From positions 372,001-436,000 of the forward strand of contig CBDHES010000002.1 in NCBI GenBank assembly GCA_965262175.1: a stretch of DNA of 64,000 nucleotides, written 5' to 3'. Position 1 is the first letter of the stretch. The number at the start of each line of letters is the position of its first letter. Shown piece by piece: positions 15,994-24,657 of this stretch. The position numbers and the translations under genes are program-made. The DNA comes from CADEDH01 sp965262175 (GTDB taxonomy: Bacteria > Actinomycetota > Acidimicrobiia > Acidimicrobiales > SZUA-35). Under the pieces are notes generated by a model that was given only the letters and a program-made list of their open reading frames with translations, made no database searches and was not told where the DNA came from.

Positions 15994-17052
15994 ATGCTCG
16001 GCGTGACCTCCAACGGCGCACCGACGACGGGAACCAACGGCAACGGGGGCGAGGCCGACCCCTGGCAGCGCACCCGATTCGGGCTTCTCGCCCTGGCCGG
16101 GCTGCTGACCGCTGGCACGGTCACCTACCGATTGCTCGGTCTGGGATGGATCGACGCCTACTACCAGACGGTCATCACCGTCTCGACCGTCGGCTACACC
16201 GAGGTCGGGCCGTCGCCCACCCCGCTGTACCGGATCGTGTCGTCGTTCGTCATCCTCGGCGGGGTCGGCATCACGGCCTATACCATCGGCGTCGCCTTCG
16301 ACGGTCTGATGGAGGGCCGGCTCCGGGAGCAGTTCGGAAGGACGCGCATGCAACGGGAGATCGATCAGCTCGAGGGGCACGTCGTGGTCTGCGGGTGGGG
16401 GCAGGTCGGCCAGGCGATCGCCAGCGCACTGACCGGTGAAGGCCAGGACGTCGTGGTGATCGACCGTCGCCCCGACCTGGAAGCCGGGCCGGGCCCCAAC
16501 TATCTCGTGACCGGCGACGCCACCGACGACACGGTCCTCCAGGCGGCCGGCGTCGGCCGGGCCCGGGGCCTGATCTCGGCCCTCGACGACGACTCCGACA
16601 ACCTGTGGGTCACGCTCAGCGCCCGGTCGATGAACCCCGAGCTGTTCATCGTGTCCCGGTCGAACGGGCCGGGATCGGGTCCCAAGCTGCTCCAGGCCGG
16701 CGCCGATCGAGTGGTCAACCCCCACGAGATCGGCGGCGATCGGATGGCGTCGCTGATGACCCACCCCAACATCGTCGACTTCATCGGCGAGACGATGGCC
16801 GACCGGAAGCTCCAGATCCGCCTCGCCGAGGCCGAGGTCGGCCCGTCCAGCCTGCTGGTCGAGCGTCCCCTCGGCGAGTCGGGCCTGGCCGAGGCGACCG
16901 GGGTGACGATGCTGGCGATCCGCCAGGTCGACGGGAGCTTCGTCCACCATCCGCCGCCGGACCACGTCCTGGCCGCGGGCGACGTGCTGATCGTGTTGGG
17001 GACACCGGAGCAGCAGTACGCCCTCCGGGCATGGATGGACGACGAGGGCTGA
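15994..17052 (+). CDS. Potassium channel with RCK (TrkA-N) regulatory domain
   Basis: 352 residues. Two transmembrane helices (residues about 28-48 and 88-108) flank a pore loop with the K+ selectivity filter TVSTVGYTE near residue 65. A cytoplasmic RCK domain follows with the nucleotide-binding VVVCGWGQVGQAIA near residue 130 and VVVIDRRPD at the end of its second strand. A TrkA-C-like region covers residues 270-345. This is the MthK/YugO type of channel, gated by ligands bound to the RCK ring. The ATG at 15994 is used; a GTG at 16003 is an alternative. It is divergent from the LLM gene and convergent with the sigma-DUF1996 gene, whose stop directly follows. Confidence 0.9.
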   Translation: MLGVTSNGAPTTGTNGNGGEADPWQRTRFGLLALAGLLTAGTVTYRLLGLGWIDAYYQTVITVSTVGYTEVGPSPTPLYRIVSSFVILGGVGITAYTIGVAFDGLMEGRLREQFGRTRMQREIDQLEGHVVVCGWGQVGQAIASALTGEGQDVVVIDRRPDLEAGPGPNYLVTGDATDDTVLQAAGVGRARGLISALDDDSDNLWVTLSARSMNPELFIVSRSNGPGSGPKLLQAGADRVVNPHEIGGDRMASLMTHPNIVDFIGETMADRKLQIRLAEAEVGPSSLLVERPLGESGLAEATGVTMLAIRQVDGSFVHHPPPDHVLAAGDVLIVLGTPEQQYALRAWMDDEG

Positions 17053-19002
17053 TCAAGGCACGGGGCCGAGCGCGTCGTCGAACGGCCTCCGGTCGGCGCC
17101 GTCGGCCAACGCCACGCTCGACCGGTAGACCGCCCGGCCATCGGGGTCGGCGAATCGCTCCGGGAGCTGCGAGCGGTACTGGGGCCGGCCGTCGGCGTCG
17201 AAGCCGACGAACCCGCAGTCCTCGGTCAGGTCCCGGACGCAGGCCACCAACGTCGCCATCGTGGCCGGATCCCAGGCGGCCACCGCGCCGGCGACGACGG
17301 ACCGCTCCCCGGTGCCGTCCGCCGAGGCCAGGTACCAGCCGCTGTCGACGGGCACGGCGTAGGTCACGGCGATCCCCAGGGTCGGGATCCGATAGGGGTG
17401 GGAGGGCGGGCAGTTGCTCGGCCCGTCACCGTCCCCGGTGGGGTACGACAGGTGAGATCCCGGCCGGTCACCGGCCACCACCGGCCGGCCGTCGGCCGAC
17501 ACCTGGACACAGCTGGGGAACCGGATGGCCAGATCGAGGCGATCGGGCCCGCCGGTGACGGTGGCCGGCTGGTCGCCGTAGTTGGCGATCTCGGGCCCGG
17601 CCACCAGGTGCAGGCCGGCCGGGATGGGCTGAAGGGTGGAGCGATCGAAGCCCGGCCCCCCGAACGCCTTGTACTCGACGCGGATCAGCTCGGGGATCAC
17701 GACCCGATCGGAGCCGTCGAACAGCGCCGGCATCCAGTAGGCCGACCGGTCGGACACACCCCCCTCGCAGGTGCCCCGACCGGCGACCGGCACCTCGGCC
17801 GGCTCGACGGCGCCACCGACGGTGTTGCCCCAGTGGAGCTGGAGCGACACGGGCCCGGCACCGCCGGGGCCGGGTACCGCGTCGTCGTAGGCGAGGTGCG
17901 ATGCCACGCAGTAGTTCCGGGCACCGTGGGCGTCGATCGGGCCAGGTCGGCCCGACCCGTCCAGCTCGGTCGCCCGCTCGGAGCCGGTCGTGATCGGATG
18001 GAGGCTCCCGGCGTCTGCCCCTTCTCCGGCACCCGGGGCAGGGGGCCCGTCGGTGGCGGCCGGAGCCACGTCGGGCGCCCCCGAGGTGGCCGGCAGCTCG
18101 ACCGACTCGTCGGCTCCTTCCGCCGCTCGGTGGTCGACCGTCTCCCCCGAGGTCCCGACGCCCTCCGGTGGGCCCGGAGGCGCCGGTCGCTGGTCGTCGA
18201 CCTCCGGCCCCTCGGGCCGATCGGCCGGCCCGTCGTCGACGATGACCGAGCGACCATCGTCTCCGAAGGCTCCGAGGGCTCCGAGGGCGGCGAGCAGGAC
18301 CAGCACGGCCACTGCGGCCAGGATGGCGTTGATCGCCCGCCGCTGCAGTCCCTTGACCGCCCCCTGGGACCGACCGGTCCGCGATGCCGTCTCCTCGATC
18401 GAGAGGTCTTCCAGGAATCGGAGTTGGAGCACCTGTCGTTGCTCGGACGTCAGCGGCGAGAGAAGGTGGTCGACGTAGTCGTGGTCGACGACGCGGTCGT
18501 CGAACCCGATCGGTTCGGGCCGCGACCGCTCGAGCGCTTCCTGGTCGTCGATCAGCACGACCGGTTTGGTCGCCCGGTGCTCATCGACGATCCGGGAACG
18601 TGCGGCCTGACAGAGGTAGGCCCAGAACTCCCGGGATGTCCCGAAGTCGAGGCGATCCAGTCGTCTGATAACCGCCACCAGGACCACGTCGGCGATGCCG
18701 TCGGGGTCGGCGGCTCCCCTCCGGGCGGCGAACGCCGACAACCGAGGCCGGTAGTCGGCGACGAGGACGTCGATCGCCCGGCCGTCACCGGCCGAGGCGG
18801 CATCGAGCAGATCGCCGAAGTCGGTGGACGTCCGGGCCGGGTGCATCACCGGGCCGGCCTTCTGCCCGTGGTCGACGACAGCCATGACGTCGGCCACGGT
18901 AGGCGCCCCGGGCGCCACTGGCGACCGGGGCGAGGGCCGGCCGCCGTCATCCGCCGTCGCGGGCCTGGCTGAGGGCCGATCGGCATCACCCGCCGGCGCC
19001 AT
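17053..19002 (-). CDS. ECF-type sigma factor fused via a membrane segment to a DUF1996 domain
   Basis: About 649 residues. Residues 61-225 form a group 4 sigma factor: region 2 (TDFGDLLDAASAGD to SREFWAYLCQAARSRIVDEH) and region 4 (LTSEQRQVLQLRFLEDLSIE, then SQGAVKGLQRRAINA). One hydrophobic helix (about 227-246) follows directly, then a 115-residue Pro/Gly/Glu linker, then a DUF1996 domain (about 365-645; LQLHWGNT, SAYWMPALFDGS, FGGPGFDRSTLQPIPAG). Topology predicts the sigma part in the cytoplasm and DUF1996 outside. The HxH seen in the secreted paralogue reads LQLH here, so one His is missing. The start is uncertain: ATGs at 19023, 19014, 19002, 18885 and 18846 are in frame; 19002 overlaps the upstream stop by 17 bases. 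It is probably cotranscribed with the secreted DUF1996 gene. Confidence 0.8.
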   Translation of the reverse strand: MAPAGDADRPSARPATADDGGRPSPRSPVAPGAPTVADVMAVVDHGQKAGPVMHPARTSTDFGDLLDAASAGDGRAIDVLVADYRPRLSAFAARRGAADPDGIADVVLVAVIRRLDRLDFGTSREFWAYLCQAARSRIVDEHRATKPVVLIDDQEALERSRPEPIGFDDRVVDHDYVDHLLSPLTSEQRQVLQLRFLEDLSIEETASRTGRSQGAVKGLQRRAINAILAAVAVLVLLAALGALGAFGDDGRSVIVDDGPADRPEGPEVDDQRPAPPGPPEGVGTSGETVDHRAAEGADESVELPATSGAPDVAPAATDGPPAPGAGEGADAGSLHPITTGSERATELDGSGRPGPIDAHGARNYCVASHLAYDDAVPGPGGAGPVSLQLHWGNTVGGAVEPAEVPVAGRGTCEGGVSDRSAYWMPALFDGSDRVVIPELIRVEYKAFGGPGFDRSTLQPIPAGLHLVAGPEIANYGDQPATVTGGPDRLDLAIRFPSCVQVSADGRPVVAGDRPGSHLSYPTGDGDGPSNCPPSHPYRIPTLGIAVTYAVPVDSGWYLASADGTGERSVVAGAVAAWDPATMATLVACVRDLTEDCGFVGFDADGRPQYRSQLPERFADPDGRAVYRSSVALADGADRRPFDDALGPVP

Positions 19003-20452
19003 GGCCACCGCCATGGCCACCATGATCGCCGACCGGGGGGATGGCGGCGCCGAAGGGGGTGCGGTCGGCGTCGGGCAGCAGGCTCACGCTGTTGCGGTAG
19101 ATCGGCCTCCCGTCGGGCGCCAGGAACCGGTCCGGGAGCTGTCCCCGATTGCCGGCGAACCCACAGTCCCGGCGTTCGACGATGTTGCACTCGACGAGGG
19201 CGTCCATCGACCCCGGATCCCACGCCGCCACGTAGTCGGCGTGCAGGGTGCTGCCGGCCGGGGCGTCGTGCTGCACGTCGGATGACAGCCGCCATGGCCC
19301 GTTCAGGTCGAGGCCGTACCGGAGCACGTAGGTGACCTGGGGGATCCGGTACGGGTGAGACGCCGGGCAGTTGCTCGGCGAGCTCCCGCTCGCATAGGCG
19401 AGGTGGGAGGTGTTGTCGCTGCTGCTGAGGATCGGAGCACCGGCTCCGTCGACCGCCACGCACTCGGGGAACTTGATCGTCAACTGCAGGCTCGAGGTCG
19501 AGCCGCCGATCCTGAAGTGGTAGTCGGCCGCGTTGGCTACCCGCCGGGTGGCCAACATCTGGAGTCCAGCCGGGATCGGCTGGATCGTGGAGCGATCGAA
19601 GCCGGGCCCGCCGAACGACTTGTAGTACACGAACACCGACTCGGGCAGAACCGCCTCGCCGGACCCGTTGAACACCGCCGGCGTCCAGTACGACGACCGG
19701 TTGTTGGTTCCGCCCTCACAGGTCGAGTTGCCCGACGCCATCAGGCTCTCGCCGGTGCTGAACGCGTCCGATTCGGTGTTGCCCCAGAACATGTGGGCGT
19801 GGGCCGCTCCGGGCTGGCCGGGGAAGACGATGGCGTCATCGTGGGAGAAGTGGGAGATCGTGCAGTAGATGCGGACACCGTGGGCGCTCCCGGCCCCCGG
19901 CGGGCTGGAGGTGTCCATGGTCGTCGAGTCGCCACTGCCGATCGTGACTCGCCACACGTCGGGTGTCGGCGGACGGGGGTCCGTGGTGGGAGGCGGCTCG
20001 GTCGTGGTGACCGTCGGGGGCGGCTCGGGAGGGGGCACCGTGGGCGGCGGGACGGGTGTCGGGTCCGGATCGGAGGGCGGCGGCGTCGATGACGGAGTGG
20101 TCGGCGGCTCGGTCGTCGTCGGTCCCGGCTCGGTCGTGGGCGGCTCCGGGACCGGGGGAACCGTCATGGTCGGTGGCGGTGAGGTCGGTGGCGGTGAGGT
20201 CGGTGGCGGCGCCGGAAGCTCGGGCGCCGGCAACGTCGGCCACCACGGCGGACCCCACCGACCGATGAGCCGCCGCAGCCAGCCGGGGGCCGCTGAACCG
20301 TCGGCGGCCGAGGCCACCGGCTCGTGCGATGGGTCGCTGGCGCTGGTTGCAGGGTCGGCGACGATCACGACGGCGGCGAGGACGACGAGGCACAGGCCGA
20401 CGGCGGCCATGCCATGACGGGTCGCTCGGGCGATGTTGATCGGATGGCGCAT
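18986..20452 (-). CDS. Secreted DUF1996 protein with Pro/Thr-rich linker
   Basis: 488 residues. A signal peptide or anchor covers residues 15-36 (MAAVGLCLVVLAAVVIV). A 90-residue Pro/Thr/Ser linker contains 15-base DNA repeats (PPPTS units, about 20170-20215). The DUF1996 domain occupies residues 165-460: IVFPGQPGAAHAHMFWGN with the family HxH, SSYWTPAVFNGSG, FGGPGFDRSTIQPIPAG, and CPASHPYRIPQVTYVLRYG. The tail is rich in His and Gly (GDHGGHGGGHGAGG). DUF1996 is best known from fungal secreted proteins and some actinobacteria; its activity is not established. The stop lies inside the start region of the sigma-DUF1996 gene, implying coexpression. An 8-bp inverted repeat (CTGATCCG at 20523, CGGATCAG at 20562) lies upstream. 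Confidence 0.85.
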   Translation of the reverse strand: MRHPINIARATRHGMAAVGLCLVVLAAVVIVADPATSASDPSHEPVASAADGSAAPGWLRRLIGRWGPPWWPTLPAPELPAPPPTSPPPTSPPPTMTVPPVPEPPTTEPGPTTTEPPTTPSSTPPPSDPDPTPVPPPTVPPPEPPPTVTTTEPPPTTDPRPPTPDVWRVTIGSGDSTTMDTSSPPGAGSAHGVRIYCTISHFSHDDAIVFPGQPGAAHAHMFWGNTESDAFSTGESLMASGNSTCEGGTNNRSSYWTPAVFNGSGEAVLPESVFVYYKSFGGPGFDRSTIQPIPAGLQMLATRRVANAADYHFRIGGSTSSLQLTIKFPECVAVDGAGAPILSSSDNTSHLAYASGSSPSNCPASHPYRIPQVTYVLRYGLDLNGPWRLSSDVQHDAPAGSTLHADYVAAWDPGSMDALVECNIVERRDCGFAGNRGQLPDRFLAPDGRPIYRNSVSLLPDADRTPFGAAIPPVGDHGGHGGGHGAGG

Positions 20453-20578
20453 CGTTGGGGTACCCCCGGAATCGACGACGGTCGACCACAGGAACGAGTG
20501 CCACCACCCGTCAGGACACGGGCTGATCCGATTTTTCTCCCCGCCGGTCTCGTCAGTGGGCCGGATCAGGGTCGGCCG

Positions 20579-21637
20579 CTACTCGGCCAAGGAGGCGACG
20601 AGCTCCCGGCTGGCCTCGGCCAGGGCCGGCGGTAGCGGCGTGTAGCCCATCTCCTCGGCCTCGTCCTGGCCGTCGGTGAGGGCCCACAGCAGGAACTCGA
20701 CCAGGGCCTCCCGCTCCTCGGCGTCGGAGATGTACGAGAGGTCGTCGTAGACGAGGATGTAGGTGTAGCCGGCGATCGGATACGAGTCGGGGCCCGGCGC
20801 ATCGACGATCGACACCTTCTGGCCGGTCTCGTCGGGATCGGTCTGCTCCTCGGCCGCCTGCACACTGGCCGCGGTCGGCTCGACCGGCTGGCCGTCGCGG
20901 TTGATGAGGATCGCCGTGTCCAGCCCGGAGTTCTCGGCGTAGGCCAGCTCGATGTAGCCGATGCCACCGGGGCGGACGAGGAGCTGTTGGGCGACGCCGT
21001 CGTTGCCCTGCCCCCCTCGACCAGCCGGCCAGTCCGGGTCCTTGCTGGTCCCGACCTCGTCCCGCCAGCGGTCGCTGATCGTCGAGAGGTAGTCGGTGAA
21101 GATGAAGCTGGTTCCCGAGCTGTCGGCTCGGTGGGTGACCCGGAGCTCGGTATCGGGGAGGTCGAGGTCGGGGTTCAGCGCGGCGATCGCCGGGTCCCGC
21201 CACGACGTGATCTCTCCGAGGTAGATCGCGGCCAGGGTGGGCCCGTCGAGGATCAGGTCGCCGTCGAGTCCGGGGAGGTTGTAGGCGACCACGACCGGCC
21301 CGAGCACCATCGGGATCTCGAGGAGCGGCGCCGGGAGATCGCCCCGCTCGTCATCGTTGAGCAGGGCGTCCGAGGCGCCGAAGAGCACCTCGCGGCCGGT
21401 GATGGCGTCGATCCCGCCCCCCGACCCGATCGCCTCGTAGACGATGGTGACGTCGTGCTCCCGCTCGTACTGGGCGATCCACCGGTTGTAGAGCGGAGCG
21501 GGGAAGGTGGCACCGGCTCCGTGGACCTCGGTCTCGGCGCCGACCTGGTTCTGGAGGCCGAAGGCCATCGCCAAGGCGAAGGCGACCAGCACGCCCGGTC
21601 CGAACCACCGCTCGATGTGTCGACCCAGCGTCCCCAT
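20579..21637 (-). CDS. pstS: Phosphate ABC transporter substrate-binding protein
   Basis: 352 residues with the PstS fold: VHGAGATFPAPLYNRWI near residue 38, IGSGGGIDAITGREVLFGASDA near residue 68, and ADSSGTSFIFTDYLS near residue 170, all phosphate-binding segments. The N-terminal hydrophobic helix (residues 13-30) has no lipobox Cys, so it is a signal peptide or uncleaved anchor. The start lies one base after the stop of the CPA1 antiporter gene (TGACATG), implying translational coupling with an ion antiporter rather than with pstCAB, none of which is in the window. Confidence 0.88.
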   Translation of the reverse strand: MGTLGRHIERWFGPGVLVAFALAMAFGLQNQVGAETEVHGAGATFPAPLYNRWIAQYEREHDVTIVYEAIGSGGGIDAITGREVLFGASDALLNDDERGDLPAPLLEIPMVLGPVVVAYNLPGLDGDLILDGPTLAAIYLGEITSWRDPAIAALNPDLDLPDTELRVTHRADSSGTSFIFTDYLSTISDRWRDEVGTSKDPDWPAGRGGQGNDGVAQQLLVRPGGIGYIELAYAENSGLDTAILINRDGQPVEPTAASVQAAEEQTDPDETGQKVSIVDAPGPDSYPIAGYTYILVYDDLSYISDAEEREALVEFLLWALTDGQDEAEEMGYTPLPPALAEASRELVASLAE

Positions 21638-21638
21638 G

Positions 21639-23669
21639 TCAGCCCAACCCTTCCAGCCGCTCGACCACCTGGGCGGGCAGGCTGTCGGCCTGCATGCCGG
21701 TGTTGCGGAGCGCGTCGCGCTCCCCGTCGCGGGCCACCCGGTAGAGCAGCCGCTCCTTCAGCGAGCGCCCGATGCGGTCCACCTGTTGCTCCAGGAGGCT
21801 CATCTGCTCGGCGGCCATCTGCTTGCGGTGCTCGTAGTACCGGCGCAGGTCGGCCAGCTCCTCCGAGGGGAGCCCGCAGAAGTCGACGATGGCATCTCCC
21901 GAGTCGAGGACCTCCCGAGCCCCGGCGTAGACCGCCGAGACCTGGGCGTAGGTCGACGCGAGGAGACGGTTGCGGACCGAGCTCGGCAGGATCGACTTCG
22001 TGCGCCGGTGCCGGAGCCACCGCTCGGCCCGGAGCCGTTGGGGCAGCTCGAGGTCGGGCGTGTGCTCCCCGGACAGGATCCGACGCTCGGCCGAGCGCAG
22101 GTCCCACTCCAACTCACGGCGGCTCCCGAGGTCGAGACCACCGTCCTCGAACCGATGGCGGTAGATCCCTCCCTCCACGGTGAGGGCCCGGAGCCACATG
22201 AGTTGGCGGTTGACCTCGGCATCGTCACCCAGCGCGTCACGGGCCCGAACGACGCGCTTGTCGGCCAGCGCCAGCTCGGCCTGGATCTCGGAGCGGACCT
22301 TGGTGGTCACCGCCGGCCCCGTCATGTCGGCCATGTTCACGCTCTCGAGCCGATCGAGGGCAGCCCGCTTGGCCCGGACCTCGTCGTAGGCCGCCACGTA
22401 GTCGAGGATCGGCGACGGACGGTCGAGCCCGAGCCGCTTCAACAGCCACGCCATCGTGGTCCCGTTGACCAGGAGGGTGAACAGGATCATGGCGAAGGTG
22501 ATGTCGATGATCTGCCACCGGAACGGGAAGGTCTGGGGCAGGCTGAGGGCGAGGGCGACGGCCACCGCGCCTCGCAGGCCGCCCCAGAACATGACGAGCT
22601 GGTAGGCCGGCGAAACCGGCCGCCGCCGGGTGACGAGATTGGTGCCGTTGATGATGAGCGCCACCGCAAGTGCCCGGGCCACCAACGCCAACGCGATGAC
22701 CACCAACGCCGGGACCAGCAAACCCCGGGGGTTGGCCACGACGTTGCCGAGGAACGTCGTCACCGACAGGCCGAGCAACAAGAAGATGAAGCTGTTGGCG
22801 ACGAAGGCGATGTTCTCCCACGACACCTCCAGGTGCTCCTTGACCCGGTGGCTGTAGAGGGCATCGCCGAAGTACCCGATCACGAGGCCGGCGCCGAGGA
22901 CCGCCATCACACCCGAGGTGTGGAGGAAGTGCTCCGAGACGATGAACGCCCCATAGGCGACGACCGCGGTGAGGGCGATCTGGACCAGCGGCTCCTCACC
23001 GATGGCCCGGATCGAGATGGCCAGCAGGTACCCGAAGCCGAGGCCGACGACCAGCCCGCCGACGAACACGATCACGAAGTCGATCAGGCCGGCGGTCACC
23101 GTCGTGGTGTCGAAGATGCCGGTCACCACGACCGCGGTCACGATCTGGTAGACGACGATCGCCGTAGCGTCGTTGAGGAGGCTCTCGCCTTCGACCAGCA
23201 CCGCCAGCCGCTTCGGTGCCCCGACCTCCCGGAAGAGGGCGATCACCGCCACCGGATCGGTTGCCGACAGCAGGATGCCGAGAACGAGCGCAGAACCGAG
23301 CGGCATGCCGATGAGCTCCGAGGTGCCGAAGCCGATGATCACGATCGACAGCAGCAGGCCAGGGACGGCCAGCGCCAACGCCGGCACGATGTTCCTCAGG
23401 AGCAGGTGGACTTCGGTGTTGAACGCCGACTCGAAGATGAGGACGGGAATGAAGACGAAGAGGATCAGGTCCGGCCCGAGGGCGAAGGACTGGAGCGACT
23501 CCCCGATGCCGGGGATGCCGTCGCCGAAGGTGGCGAGCGCGACGCCGATGACCACGAGGCCAACGGTGTAGGGAAACCGCAGCCGCTTGAAGAGCAATGC
23601 CGAGACCGAGGCGAGGAAGAGCAGTGCCACCCCCGCCATGACCCCGTTGACCAACGCTTCGGCTTCCAC
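21639..23669 (-). CDS. CPA1-family Na+/H+ antiporter with long cytoplasmic tail
   Basis: 676 residues. The first 415 contain about twelve transmembrane segments with CPA1 landmarks: LILFVFIPVLIFESAFN near residue 68, LSATDPVAVIALFREVGAPKRL near residue 135, and VEGESLLNDATAIV near residue 158 (the ND motif of electroneutral antiporters). The remaining 260 residues are charged and helical and probably regulate transport. The family exchanges Na+ or K+ for H+ at the cell membrane. It is followed directly by pstS. An imperfect inverted repeat (CACCGGACAC / GTGTCCCCGGTG, 23689-23713) lies upstream of the start. Confidence 0.9.
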   Translation of the reverse strand: MEAEALVNGVMAGVALLFLASVSALLFKRLRFPYTVGLVVIGVALATFGDGIPGIGESLQSFALGPDLILFVFIPVLIFESAFNTEVHLLLRNIVPALALAVPGLLLSIVIIGFGTSELIGMPLGSALVLGILLSATDPVAVIALFREVGAPKRLAVLVEGESLLNDATAIVVYQIVTAVVVTGIFDTTTVTAGLIDFVIVFVGGLVVGLGFGYLLAISIRAIGEEPLVQIALTAVVAYGAFIVSEHFLHTSGVMAVLGAGLVIGYFGDALYSHRVKEHLEVSWENIAFVANSFIFLLLGLSVTTFLGNVVANPRGLLVPALVVIALALVARALAVALIINGTNLVTRRRPVSPAYQLVMFWGGLRGAVAVALALSLPQTFPFRWQIIDITFAMILFTLLVNGTTMAWLLKRLGLDRPSPILDYVAAYDEVRAKRAALDRLESVNMADMTGPAVTTKVRSEIQAELALADKRVVRARDALGDDAEVNRQLMWLRALTVEGGIYRHRFEDGGLDLGSRRELEWDLRSAERRILSGEHTPDLELPQRLRAERWLRHRRTKSILPSSVRNRLLASTYAQVSAVYAGAREVLDSGDAIVDFCGLPSEELADLRRYYEHRKQMAAEQMSLLEQQVDRIGRSLKERLLYRVARDGERDALRNTGMQADSLPAQVVERLEGLG

Positions 23670-23779
23670 GGCCGCCTCCCCTCGCTGTCACCGGACACTA
23701 CGTGTCCCCGGTGGCCGTCGGGTGACGGGGCTGTGACGCTGAGGTTGACCAGAGTCGAAGCTTGCTCGATGACCGCCGA

Positions 23780-24187
23780 TCAGCGGCTGATGCCGGCCTC
23801 CCGGAGCACGGCGGCCGGCACGCCGACCTCACGGAACGCGGCGTAGGAGATGCCCTTGCGCTCGGCGTAGGAACGGGCGACCTCGACGAAACCCTTCTCG
23901 AGCTCGGCCATGTCGATTCCCTGATCGAGGCGACCCATCTCCTCGGTGAGATCGAGCTCCTCCTGGGCGAGCTGCAGTCGGCGGAGGGGATCGGCCTCCT
24001 CCATCTCGGCTGCCACCGCTTCGAGCCGACGGCGGATCGACTCCTTCGTCCGTTTCCGCCCCCGCTTCGGGCGATTCGTCTCCAAAGCCTCCAGGTAGGC
24101 CCGAACGGCCCGCCCCTCGGCTCTACCGACGGCGAGCGCTTCCTTGTGCTCGTCGGTCATCGCAGTCTTGCCGCCTTTGGCAGCCAT
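23780..24187 (-). CDS. Conserved small charged helical protein, function unknown
   Basis: 135 residues starting MAAKGGKTAMTDEHK, a sequence style I associate with a family widespread in actinobacteria without an assigned role. It is rich in Arg, Glu and Lys (RPKRGRKRTKESIRRRLEAV near residue 42), likely a coiled coil or nucleic-acid-binding helix bundle, and ends with GVPAAVLREAGISR, which looks like a small helical DNA-binding end. A purine-rich GAGAGAGGTGG precedes the ATG; a GTG at 24196 is possible. It stands between the antiporter and the stress-sigma locus on the same strand. Confidence 0.65.
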   Translation of the reverse strand: MAAKGGKTAMTDEHKEALAVGRAEGRAVRAYLEALETNRPKRGRKRTKESIRRRLEAVAAEMEEADPLRRLQLAQEELDLTEEMGRLDQGIDMAELEKGFVEVARSYAERKGISYAAFREVGVPAAVLREAGISR

Positions 24188-24312
24188 ACCTTCCACCTCT
24201 CTCGTCCGCCTTCAACCGCTTGAACCAGGACAGAAATCCGAGAAATCCCCAGCGTAGCCCGGGGTCCGGTCGGCGCCGGGGACGCCAAGATGAGCCCTGG
24301 GGCGCCCGACGA

Positions 24313-24585
24313 TCAGGCGGTGGTCGGTTCAGGTCGCTGGGCGTCGGTCGACGCCAGCGCCGCCTCGATACGGTCCAGCCGGTCGAGGTACCACTCGTTG
24401 CGCACGACCGTCCGGCCCGGCATCGACGCCAGGGCATCGTCGACGAGTTCGACGACCTGAGCCCGGTCGGCGGCCAGCTGCCGGAGGTCGAGCAGGGCGT
24501 CGACGACCCGGCTGGTGGACGTGAGGTCGCCGGTCACGGCCGCCCGGGCCGAGATCAAACGGGTCCGGAGCACGTCATCAACCAT
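24313..24585 (-). CDS. Small hypothetical protein
   Basis: 90 residues (MVDDVLRTRLISARAAV...), predicted mostly helical, with NEWYLDRLDRIEAALAS near residue 62. No family is recognised. AGGAG lies 11 bases before the ATG. It sits 72 bases downstream of the SigF-like gene on the same strand and may be cotranscribed with it. Codon usage looks like that of its neighbours, and antisense frames are poorer. Confidence 0.5.
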   Translation of the reverse strand: MVDDVLRTRLISARAAVTGDLTSTSRVVDALLDLRQLAADRAQVVELVDDALASMPGRTVVRNEWYLDRLDRIEAALASTDAQRPEPTTA

Positions 24586-24657
24586 GTGAGCATCATCTCC
24601 TATCGGACGGATCGGTTGGCGTATCGAGCGTCGACGTAGCGGTCGGTGTCGGGGCGT

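Noticed and set aside
20523..20569. CTGATCCG...CGGATCAG inverted repeat as a terminator for pstS
   Set aside because: The arms are 31 bases apart and the T-run lies inside the loop, on the wrong strand for pstS; at most a weak operator.
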